Virus record (IMG/VR): IMGVR_UViG_3300047378_000870
Coordinates: 1 to 55,432 of that record
Origin: a virus
Strand: one strand, 5' to 3'
DNA: 55,432 nt
Made by a program: the position numbers and the translations under genes. Below are positions 49,136 to 55,432 of this stretch, piece after piece. Every line of letters starts with the position of its first letter. Within the stretch, counting starts at the first letter, position 1. The notes under the pieces are model-generated. The model did not search any database, was not told where the DNA came from, and worked only from the letters and a program-made list of their open reading frames with translations.

Positions 49136-50514
49136 CTTCCACACTTCTCTTTACAAATTTTCATATGGTCTTTTTTGAGACGTTCATTATATGTTTCGAA
49201 GTCATCATTATACACTATGTCTTTCAATAAGAAAGACTTGGCGTTATTGTATTTAGGATTATATGAATAGTCTATCGGATGAAATGGATATAATCTATTT
49301 TCCAATACATCCCTAGCAATATATGAACAGGGAAAAACTTGACCCTTTGCATTTACATATATGCTATTATCGTTCCTTGCCTCACAGTCGATTATCCATT
49401 TTTCTTCTTTTTCAGTGTTACGATATTCGTAAGACTGTTCAAACTCTTTTACATTTTCTCTCGTCACATCTTTGCGTATGAAGTCAGGGATATGCAGGAT
49501 ATCTGTTGGCACAGTTAGGTTTTCCAAAAATGGCATAATAACTTCTGCACCCTGTTCAGCGAACCACTCTACAATCTTGTAATAATCTTTAGCTGTTTTT
49601 GGTTCACTCAATGTTCTGAGTAGGGTGACATATTCGAGTCTGTAATCCTTGAATATACGTTTGACATCTTCTAGAGTCAACTCATCCTCTTCAACAAAAA
49701 TATCATTGAAGGGATTGCCTGTGTCGTTGGATTTATTGGTTAATTCTAATACGACACGAGTCGGTAACTCTTTATACATGTCATACTTACCATACCAATG
49801 ATTGAGAAGGATGCTATCGTCCAATTCCTCGATTGATATGGTATCTTCACCGCCCTGCATATTTTGATTGAATAGGGCGAGTTTAGCATCATAGTTAGTT
49901 TCTTGATAGTTATAACTATAATAGTAACTATTTGGTAGGAAGTTCCAGAAGTCGCCACCAGCTGGACGCCTCCACTGGTGATAATTATCAGAACCCTTAT
50001 AAAATACTTTGAAGATATCAGGATTACTCACTACATCATCATATATTTTCTTCGGTTGGTCTGCCCACCAAAGCATACAACTTGAATTGAAATATGTTCC
50101 GCGAATATCTCGGAAACGTCTTTGTTTAAGTTGATCTTCTGGTTGCCAATGTGAGTATAATATGTGAGGATTGAATGCTAGATCGTAGAAGTCATCAATA
50201 CTATTCTGTATGATAATATCTAAATCAAAGTAACAAAATGGACCAGTGGTCGACAGCCACTCTTGTGCATTGAATAATAGAAACTTACTACGATCCCAGC
50301 AATAGTTTTCCTTGCCGAACCAATACTTCGGGTGAAGTGGCTCGACATCAGGTATTGGGTGAATCTCTACTTCTTCTCGTATGTTGTCTGGTTCGTCTGT
50401 GAAACAAACCATTCGGAATTGATTGACATAATTAGCATCAATCATTCCATACAAATTATTTACATAATCAGCAGAGTATTTGTCACCCCACTTTATTGTT
50501 AGAAAAGTGAGTAT
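49126..50514 (-). CDS. Glycosyltransferase-like (copy 3) fused to a degenerate radical SAM/SPASM-like domain
   Basis: The N-terminal WGDKY family domain needs residues upstream of the first in-frame ATG (50454): the frame continues to an ATA at 50514 that aligns with the ATG of copy 4 (LTFLTIKWGDKYSADYVN against LTVHTLLYGDKYTYDDVN). DLD lies near residue 97, then HPKYWFG and DNYHQWRR. From about residue 250 a second domain begins, VVLELTNKSNDTGNPF, like the start of a radical SAM core with its cysteines gone; the end keeps IDCEAR, GQVFPCSYIA and CKEKCGRC, like a SPASM domain. No iron-sulfur CX3CX2C site is present. Confidence 0.65.
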   Translation of the reverse strand: MLTFLTIKWGDKYSADYVNNLYGMIDANYVNQFRMVCFTDEPDNIREEVEIHPIPDVEPLHPKYWFGKENYCWDRSKFLLFNAQEWLSTTGPFCYFDLDIIIQNSIDDFYDLAFNPHILYSHWQPEDQLKQRRFRDIRGTYFNSSCMLWWADQPKKIYDDVVSNPDIFKVFYKGSDNYHQWRRPAGGDFWNFLPNSYYYSYNYQETNYDAKLALFNQNMQGGEDTISIEELDDSILLNHWYGKYDMYKELPTRVVLELTNKSNDTGNPFNDIFVEEDELTLEDVKRIFKDYRLEYVTLLRTLSEPKTAKDYYKIVEWFAEQGAEVIMPFLENLTVPTDILHIPDFIRKDVTRENVKEFEQSYEYRNTEKEEKWIIDCEARNDNSIYVNAKGQVFPCSYIARDVLENRLYPFHPIDYSYNPKYNNAKSFLLKDIVYNDDFETYNERLKKDHMKICKEKCGRCV

Positions 50515-51160
50515 AGTAATCGTCCCTTAGATTAAAGCTATGTCGGTCTTGACCGTTTAGTAAGCAGATATGTGGTTCTTCTCTATATTTTCTGCCGCGT
50601 GGACTTACGTCTGTTTTGTGATTGATGCCATAAATATATGAGTAAATTTTTCCTAATGGATAGACCTCAAATTTATTCTTATGTTCGTGGAAGAGATACT
50701 TGTCATCACACCCTGCATATTTTTTGATCCATTTGTATGGGTTTTTATTGAAGTGTTTAGCGATTTCAACACCGTGAAAACCTTTCCATGCCATCACGCT
50801 AGAGTTAAAGTCGCCGCCGCCATGTTCAGCTTCAAACCCTTCAGGTTTCCAGTGTGTTTTACATATAGTTCTGAATTCACTAAATAAATCATAAATATCG
50901 GGTTTCTGTATCACAACATCCAAGTCTAGATACAGTGACTGCCCCCAGTCTTGACCCAAGATATTTACTTTTTCAAATGTTCCGAGTTCAGGGTCTGCCC
51001 AACGCAAATTAATTTCGGGATACAACCCTTCATCACGAAGTTTTTGACCCTGATCAGTATGACAAACATACTGATACTGCATATCAGTAGCAGCAGCGAT
51101 GCGGTTTACATCGTCATATGTGTATTTGTCACCATAAAGTAGAGTGTGCACAGTCAACAT
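50483..51160 (-). CDS. Glycosyltransferase-like protein, WGDKY family (copy 4)
   Basis: A 225-residue protein, first in the minus-strand glycan operon: MLTVHTLLYGDKYTYDDVNR, YQYVCHTDQGQ, LGQDWGQSLYLDLDVVIQKP with the DxD, NSSVMAWKGF and VYPLGKIYSYIYG. Same plan as copies 1-3. A sigma-70-type promoter ends six bases before its ATG, with no room for a ribosome site. Next gene (copy 3) overlaps its 3' end by 32 bases if the ATA start is used. Confidence 0.65.
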   Translation of the reverse strand: MLTVHTLLYGDKYTYDDVNRIAAATDMQYQYVCHTDQGQKLRDEGLYPEINLRWADPELGTFEKVNILGQDWGQSLYLDLDVVIQKPDIYDLFSEFRTICKTHWKPEGFEAEHGGGDFNSSVMAWKGFHGVEIAKHFNKNPYKWIKKYAGCDDKYLFHEHKNKFEVYPLGKIYSYIYGINHKTDVSPRGRKYREEPHICLLNGQDRHSFNLRDDYYTHFSNNKVG

Positions 51161-51166
51161 ACTTTA

Positions 51167-51195
51167 TATATACCCTATTTTATGTGACATGTCAA
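51167..51195 (-). promoter_or_regulatory. Sigma-70-type promoter of the minus-strand glycan operon
   Basis: Minus strand TTGACA (51195-51190), 17 bases, TATATA (51172-51167), then six bases to the ATG at 51160. The expected start is at or beside the start codon. Confidence 0.7.
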
Positions 51196-51218
51196 GAGTT
51201 TTTTAGTTTTTATAAATA
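51185..51218 (+). promoter_or_regulatory. Plus-strand promoter region for fibre genes, with late core
   Basis: GTGACA at 51185-51190, 17 bases, TTTATA at 51208-51213, overlapped by a late-type TATAAATA at 51211-51218. The -35 boxes of the two strands share the palindrome TGACATGTCA (51186-51195). Confidence 0.5.
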
Positions 51219-51239
51219 GTTGATAAATGGAGATATCGC

Positions 51240-51569
51240 ATGGCAACGCAAACAAATATAGTTATCGATCAGGGGACAACCTTTACACTGGATATTACGA
51301 TGACTAACTCTGACGGTTCTGCTAAAGATCTCGCAGATTACACTGTTACTGCTCAGATGCGTAAAAGTTATTATAGTTCCACAGCTACAGATTTTACAGT
51401 AGCTACTGATGATTCTGATGGGGAAATTACTTTATCGCTGACAGCGACGCAAACAGGTAATTTGAAGGCTGGACGCTATGTTTATGATTGTGAAGCAACA
51501 AGCTCAAGTGAAACCCTTAGAGTCATAGAGGGTATCGTAACTGTAACACCACAAGTGACTAAGGGTTAA
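51240..51569 (+). CDS. Small beta-rich tail/fibre protein
   Basis: A 109-residue protein: NIVIDQGTTFTLDITMTNSD, GSAKDLADYTVTAQMRKSYY and a C-terminal AGRYVYDCEATSSSETLRVI. This Ig-like or upper-baseplate (BppU N-terminal-like) pattern is common in small proteins beside phage fibre genes. Probably part of the fibre base. Read from the late promoter at 51211 with a GGAGA site. Confidence 0.65.
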   Translation: MATQTNIVIDQGTTFTLDITMTNSDGSAKDLADYTVTAQMRKSYYSSTATDFTVATDDSDGEITLSLTATQTGNLKAGRYVYDCEATSSSETLRVIEGIVTVTPQVTKG

Positions 51570-51571
51570 AA

Positions 51572-51880
51572 ATGGCGATTAAGGTAAAATCAGGTGGAAG
51601 CAAAGGTAAAGCAATTGCTTCAGCAAGAACTCAAGCTATTACAACAGTATCGACTGCATCAGCTATTAAGATCGGCAATCTGGAAGATAATGTTGGTAAC
51701 ATCGATACAGGTTCAGGATTACAAACAGGACAAACGATTGTATATAACACCACTACTGGTAAATGGGTCGCCACATCATTCGATGCAGAGGTTGACGAGA
51801 GAGTCGACGAAGTTATCGATACCAAAGTGTCTGAGGCGATCGCTGGCAGTGACCTCGACTTCGATGGCGGAACGTATTAA
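51572..51880 (+). CDS. Small fibre-associated protein ending in DGGTY
   Basis: A 102-residue protein: basic Lys/Gly/Ser N-terminus, IKIGNLEDNVGNIDTGSGLQ, QTIVYNTTTGKWVAT and an acidic end EVIDTKVSEAIAGSDLDFDG. The C-terminus DGGTY is shared with the next fibre protein. YN-x-x-TGKW is a usual fibre motif (label on regular phage fibre strands). Likely a fibre joint. Confidence 0.65.
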   Translation: MAIKVKSGGSKGKAIASARTQAITTVSTASAIKIGNLEDNVGNIDTGSGLQTGQTIVYNTTTGKWVATSFDAEVDERVDEVIDTKVSEAIAGSDLDFDGGTY

Positions 51881-51909
51881 AAGAATAAGAACAAACTAGG
51901 AGAGAAAGA

Positions 51910-53325
51910 ATGTCAACCATTCAAATCAAAAGAGGATCTACTGCTGCCGCTCCGACAACTTCGGACTTGCTAGTGGGCGAACTCGCATATGCTATGGACA
52001 CATCGAATGACGGTGCTGGTTCAAAGCTCTATATCGAATCAACGAATAGCGGCGGAGCTGGTATTCACGCGATCGGTGGTAAATATTACACAGACCTTGT
52101 AGATGCTGCTACTAATGCTAATACAGCATCAGCTATCGTAAAACGTGATGGCTCGGGTAACTTTTCGGCAGGAACAATTACTGCTAACTTGACAGGCAAC
52201 GTAAGTGGTTCTTCGGGATCCACTACAGGTAATGCTGCTACTGCTACTGCACTTGAAACAGCTCGCACCATTCATGGTGTTTCGTTCGACGGTTCGGCTA
52301 ATATCGACTTGTCTGAGGTTATTCAAGACACAGTCGGTGCAATGTTTAGTGGTAACACCGAAACCAACGTAACAGTAACTTATCAAGATTCTGACGGCAC
52401 TATCGACCTCGCAGTAGATGGTGGTGGTGACATTACATCAGTTGTCGCTGGGACTGGTCTCACAGGTGGTGCAACAAGTGGCGACGCAACTGTAAATGTT
52501 GTTGGCGGCACAGGTATTACTGCGAATGCTAATGACATTGCTATCACAAACACAGCTGTTACAGCTGGTGATTATGGTTCTGCTACTGCTGTTCCAACTT
52601 TCACAGTAAATGCTCAAGGTCAATTGACAGCAGCTGGAACTGCCTCGATTTCTACATCATTCGACATTGCTGCTGACAGTGGCACTACGAATGCTGTTGC
52701 TGGTGGTGAAACGCTGACAATTAGCGGAACATCAAACGAAGTAACTACAGCTGTTTCAGGTAATACTGTAACTGTTGGACTGCCTGATGATGTAACAATC
52801 GCTGGTAACTTGACAGTCAACGGCACAACAACTACTGTTGATACAACAAACTTGGAAGTTAGTGACCCATTGTTTGCGCTTGCAACAGGTAACGATTCAG
52901 CTGACTCAGTTGATATTGGTTTCTATGGCTTGTATGATACTACTGGTTCGCAAGACCTTTATTCAGGTTTCTTCCGCGATGCTTCAGATAGTGGTAAATG
53001 GAAACTGTTTAAAGATTCGCAAGCAGTTCCAACGACTACTGTTAACACAGGTGCTACTGGTTATGCCGTCGGCACGTTGGTTGCAAATATCGAAGGTAAC
53101 GTAACTGGTAACGTAAGTGGTTCTTCAGGATCTACTACAGGTAATGCTGCTACTGCTACAGCACTCGCTACGGCAAGAACTATCAGCGGTGTATCGTTTG
53201 ATGGCACAGCAAATATTACTCTTGATACAGACGATATCGGCGAAGGTTCTTCTAACCTCTACTTCACGAACTCTCGTTTTGATACACGCCTTGCTTCCTC
53301 TACAATTGACGGTGGAACATACTAA
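51910..53325 (+). CDS. Tail fibre protein
   Basis: A 471-residue protein with a GGAGAG site. N-terminal IQIKRGSTAAAPTTSDLLVG-ELAY is the classic phage fibre start. Low-complexity Gly/Thr/Asn-rich strands follow; a segment GNVSGSSGSTTGNAATATAL occurs twice (about residues 96-121 and 400-425), each followed by R-TI-GVSFDG-ANI. The end ASSTIDGGTY repeats the C-terminus of the gene before. It probably forms part of a long fibre; the receptor-binding tip is not identified. Confidence 0.82.
   Translation: MSTIQIKRGSTAAAPTTSDLLVGELAYAMDTSNDGAGSKLYIESTNSGGAGIHAIGGKYYTDLVDAATNANTASAIVKRDGSGNFSAGTITANLTGNVSGSSGSTTGNAATATALETARTIHGVSFDGSANIDLSEVIQDTVGAMFSGNTETNVTVTYQDSDGTIDLAVDGGGDITSVVAGTGLTGGATSGDATVNVVGGTGITANANDIAITNTAVTAGDYGSATAVPTFTVNAQGQLTAAGTASISTSFDIAADSGTTNAVAGGETLTISGTSNEVTTAVSGNTVTVGLPDDVTIAGNLTVNGTTTTVDTTNLEVSDPLFALATGNDSADSVDIGFYGLYDTTGSQDLYSGFFRDASDSGKWKLFKDSQAVPTTTVNTGATGYAVGTLVANIEGNVTGNVSGSSGSTTGNAATATALATARTISGVSFDGTANITLDTDDIGEGSSNLYFTNSRFDTRLASSTIDGGTY
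52201..52272 (+). repeat. Intragenic fibre repeat, copy 1
   Basis: About 72 bases highly similar to 53113-53184, coding VSGSSGSTTGNAATATAL then an ARTI-like end. Confidence 0.8.
53113..53184 (+). repeat. Intragenic fibre repeat, copy 2
   Basis: Second copy of the 52201-52272 segment in the same gene; differences are mostly at third codon positions in the first 55 bases. Confidence 0.8.
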
Positions 53326-53332
53326 TAAATAA

Positions 53333-53353
53333 GGGAGAGGTTATGCCTCTTTC
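53333..53353 (+). other. Hairpin between fibre genes
   Basis: GGGAGAGG and CCTCTTTC (two G-U pairs) can form eight pairs around TTATG. No T run follows, so it is not a typical terminator; it could protect the 3' end of the fibre message or be chance. Confidence 0.35.
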
Positions 53354-53373
53354 AATATAATATGGAGAAAATT

Positions 53374-53559
53374 ATGAATGACGATATGATTAATGTTTAT
53401 ATCAATTTGATGAGCCAACAGCTAAATCAATTGAATAATGAAAACTTGATGTTGAAAGCTAAATTGTCTGTTACAGAACAAACGCTAAGTCAACTTCAAG
53501 CTGCCAAAGAGGAAGAACCAGTAGATAATGGCGAACGTAATAAAGCCAAAAAGAAGTAG
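53374..53559 (+). CDS. Small coiled-coil fibre-associated protein
   Basis: ATG at 53374 (GGAGA site); an ATG at 53362 is less likely. 61 residues, a single coiled coil (INLMSQQLNQLNNENLMLKA, then QTLSQLQAAKEEE) with a Lys-rich tail. Similar short helices precede large fibre genes in marine T4-like phages. May aid trimerisation or assembly of the next fibre, with which it overlaps by 32 bases. Confidence 0.65.
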   Translation: MNDDMINVYINLMSQQLNQLNNENLMLKAKLSVTEQTLSQLQAAKEEEPVDNGERNKAKKK

Positions 53560-55432
53560 CACTTCTTCATCAGCCCCTACTACCAGCGATCTCGCCGATG
53601 GTGAGATCGCCGTAAACACTGCTGACCAGAAAATTTATATGCGTGCAGGCAGTAATATTGTTACTGTCGCTGATGTTTCATCTTCATCAGGTCTTTCTAA
53701 TGTTGTAGAAGATACATCGCCGCAACTAGGTGGTAATCTTGATGTCAATTCAAAGAATATCAACTTTGGTGACAGTGCAAGTTCATCAGATGATAGATTG
53801 AACTTTGGTGCTGATGCAGATTTAGAAATTTATCACGATGGGACTAGTAGTTACATACATCACACAAAAGAAGTAACTTATGGTTTCCCACCTCCAACAC
53901 CTACTAAACTTATTCTAAAAAGTCAGTTAACGGAGATTCATGATGCAAACGGAGATGTTGCTCTTTCTGCTACCGAGAGCTCTATCGGTGGTTTAAAACT
54001 TTATCATGCGGGGTCGGTAAGGCTTGAGACAAAGAATCAGTTAGGCTCTCGCGATATTGACCTTGATATTTCTGGCAATACAAATCTTGATGGTATATTA
54101 TATGCCAATGGGGTCAGGTTAGATGACAGTCAATACCTTTATCTTGGCACTAATAATGACTTGCGGCTTTATCATGATGGGTCAAATAGTTATATCACTG
54201 ATGCTGGAACTGGTAGTCTAAAAATTGGCGGCAGTGTTGAACTGGTTGACGGAGTTGATGTCACTGGCGATATAACTGTTTCTGGCACTGTTGATGGTCG
54301 TGATGTTGCTACTGATGGCACTAAACTTGATACTATAGCAACAAATGCTGACGTAACTCCTTCATGGGTTCCTTCAAGCGATCCAAGTTACATCACTGGA
54401 CTTACTTTCAATAATCTTACTGGCAAAAATGCTGGCACAGGAGATTATTCTACTAATGGAGATTTAGTATCAGGCAGAGGTTCAGGTGGTGTTGCCCTTA
54501 CTATCAATGATGGCTACGGCAACGCGAACGTAACCTTTAACCACCAAAATGGCACACCAGAGCAAAACGGTCAGTCTGCTCGTATCGAAGTAAATACAGA
54601 TGCTACGTCAAACGAAGCAACAATGTATTTTGAGTTCTCAGCTTCAGATGTTACTGCTAACACCGCTGTTGGTTTGACAACTGGTATGACACTTGCACAT
54701 GACTATGTAGAAATACCGAATAGAATACGGCATGCTGGCGACAACGATACTTATGTTCACTTCGATACTGATAGAATAAGACTATTTGCTGGTGGCACTG
54801 CAAAAATTGATACTGATATTGATTACTTGCGTAGTGATGAGTCCGACACAATGACCGGCGGGTTAACTATCGACAGCGGCACAGCGACAGGGTTAACTAT
54901 CGACCACGACGACTTTGGCGCAGCTCTTAAAATCATACGAAACCACGCCTCTAACGCACCGTCTATTACGTGGGAAAATACAAGTGGTCGCATTGGTATT
55001 CTATACGCAAATGATAGCGACAATGAGCTTAAATGGCGTCCAGGGACTGGCTCAACAGACTACGGAATTTGGCACTCTGGCAACGACGGTTCAGGCTCTG
55101 GTCTTGATGCTGACTTACTCGATGGTGCTCAAGGAAGTTTGTATGCTAGGCTCGCCAGTCCGACATTCACTGGCACACCTGCTGCACCAACGGCATCAGC
55201 AGGAACAAATACTACTCAACTTGCAACAACAGCTTTTGTTACTACAGCTGTTAGCGGAGCCGCTGGCGGTATTTCTAATGTTGTAGAAGATACTACACCT
55301 CAACTGGGTGGCGATCTTGATATGAATAATAGTGGTATTACTGGAACAGGTGAAATCAATATTACAGGACAGGTGAAGTCTACTGGTAATCACGTAGCGA
55401 CCTCTGGTTTGGCAAATTTCACTGCGGGAAGT
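53528..55432 (+). CDS. Large tail fibre protein, 3' end beyond window
   Basis: ATG at 53528 opens a frame that runs to the right edge (635 codons). MANVIKPKRSSTSSSAPTTS then DLADGEIAVNTADQKIYMR is a fibre N-terminus. LEIYHDGTSSYI and LRLYHDGSNSYI are the usual marine-phage fibre repeats. SNVVEDT-PQLGG-LD occurs near residue 58 and again near 585. Near the right edge LDGAQGSLYARLASPTFTGT and AAPTASAGTNTTQLATTAFV are typical fibre repeats. Receptor-binding end not in view. Confidence 0.87.
   Translation, partial: MANVIKPKRSSTSSSAPTTSDLADGEIAVNTADQKIYMRAGSNIVTVADVSSSSGLSNVVEDTSPQLGGNLDVNSKNINFGDSASSSDDRLNFGADADLEIYHDGTSSYIHHTKEVTYGFPPPTPTKLILKSQLTEIHDANGDVALSATESSIGGLKLYHAGSVRLETKNQLGSRDIDLDISGNTNLDGILYANGVRLDDSQYLYLGTNNDLRLYHDGSNSYITDAGTGSLKIGGSVELVDGVDVTGDITVSGTVDGRDVATDGTKLDTIATNADVTPSWVPSSDPSYITGLTFNNLTGKNAGTGDYSTNGDLVSGRGSGGVALTINDGYGNANVTFNHQNGTPEQNGQSARIEVNTDATSNEATMYFEFSASDVTANTAVGLTTGMTLAHDYVEIPNRIRHAGDNDTYVHFDTDRIRLFAGGTAKIDTDIDYLRSDESDTMTGGLTIDSGTATGLTIDHDDFGAALKIIRNHASNAPSITWENTSGRIGILYANDSDNELKWRPGTGSTDYGIWHSGNDGSGSGLDADLLDGAQGSLYARLASPTFTGTPAAPTASAGTNTTQLATTAFVTTAVSGAAGGISNVVEDTTPQLGGDLDMNNSGITGTGEINITGQVKSTGNHVATSGLANFTAGS

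Noticed and set aside
53333-53353. Hairpin after the fibre gene as a terminator.
   Set aside because: No T run follows and the next fibre genes are in the same direction; kept only as a low-confidence structure.

Overview
This window is a fragment of a T4-like myovirus (tailed phage) genome, most probably from a marine phage of an alphaproteobacterium. The T4-type set is unmistakable: gp33, gp59 and gp32 replication/late-transcription genes, a PhoH ATPase, gp4, a gp54/gp19-like tube protein, gp26, gp48, gp53, a gp27-like hub, gp5, gp25, a PAAR tip, gp6, and gp7-, gp8- and gp10-like wedge proteins. T4-type late promoters (TATAAATA) lie before several structural genes. The host inference rests on a phage-borne tmRNA that is circularly permuted into two pieces, with a tag peptide (ANDNNAYEGYALAA) of the kind seen in Alphaproteobacteria. 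It also rests on a curli-type secretion cluster, which from general knowledge is widespread in pelagimyophages. The genus of the host cannot be fixed from the sequence.

Layout. (1) 1-3334, minus strand: a curli-like cluster with two small one-helix membrane proteins, CsgF, CsgG, an acidic curlin-like repeat protein and a FecR-domain protein cut by the left edge. (2) 3412-11791, plus: a carbohydrate/host-interaction island with a methyltransferase-like protein, glycosyltransferases, a radical SAM enzyme, a sugar epimerase, two SGNH-hydrolase-like proteins, a 30-residue micro-protein and a carbamoyltransferase, nearly all with overlapping starts and stops. (3) 11803-19124, plus: PhoH, a RecB/Cas4-like nuclease, another radical SAM enzyme, the permuted tmRNA, a two-helix membrane protein, a SleB-type cell-wall hydrolase, a second epimerase, then gp33-gp59-gp32 ending at a strong terminator. 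(4) 19175-23204, minus: a tail/head-completion block (gp4, gp2-like, tube protein, gp26, a 51-residue protein, a candidate tape measure). (5) 23248-44678, plus: baseplate hub, spike, wedges and first fibre proteins. (6) 44715-51160: a second glycan island, plus then minus, dominated by four related glycosyltransferase-like proteins, with FkbM and other methyltransferases. (7) 51240-end, plus: tail-fibre proteins, the last running off the right edge.

How it fits together: gp33 would help the host polymerase use TATAAATA promoters for the structural genes; gp59 and gp32 serve replication; PhoH and the tmRNA probably adjust host RNA or translation during infection. The two glycan islands sit by curli and tail-fibre genes, consistent with surface remodelling, superinfection control or virion glycosylation. 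The least explained items are the phage tmRNA, the curli pore with paired membrane proteins, a glycosyltransferase fused to what looks like a cysteine-depleted radical SAM domain, and four promoters placed so that their mRNAs would start at or within a base of the start codon. No gene-free stretch exceeds 300 bases apart from the interval occupied by the tmRNA. No tRNA, CRISPR, insertion sequence or attachment site was seen.
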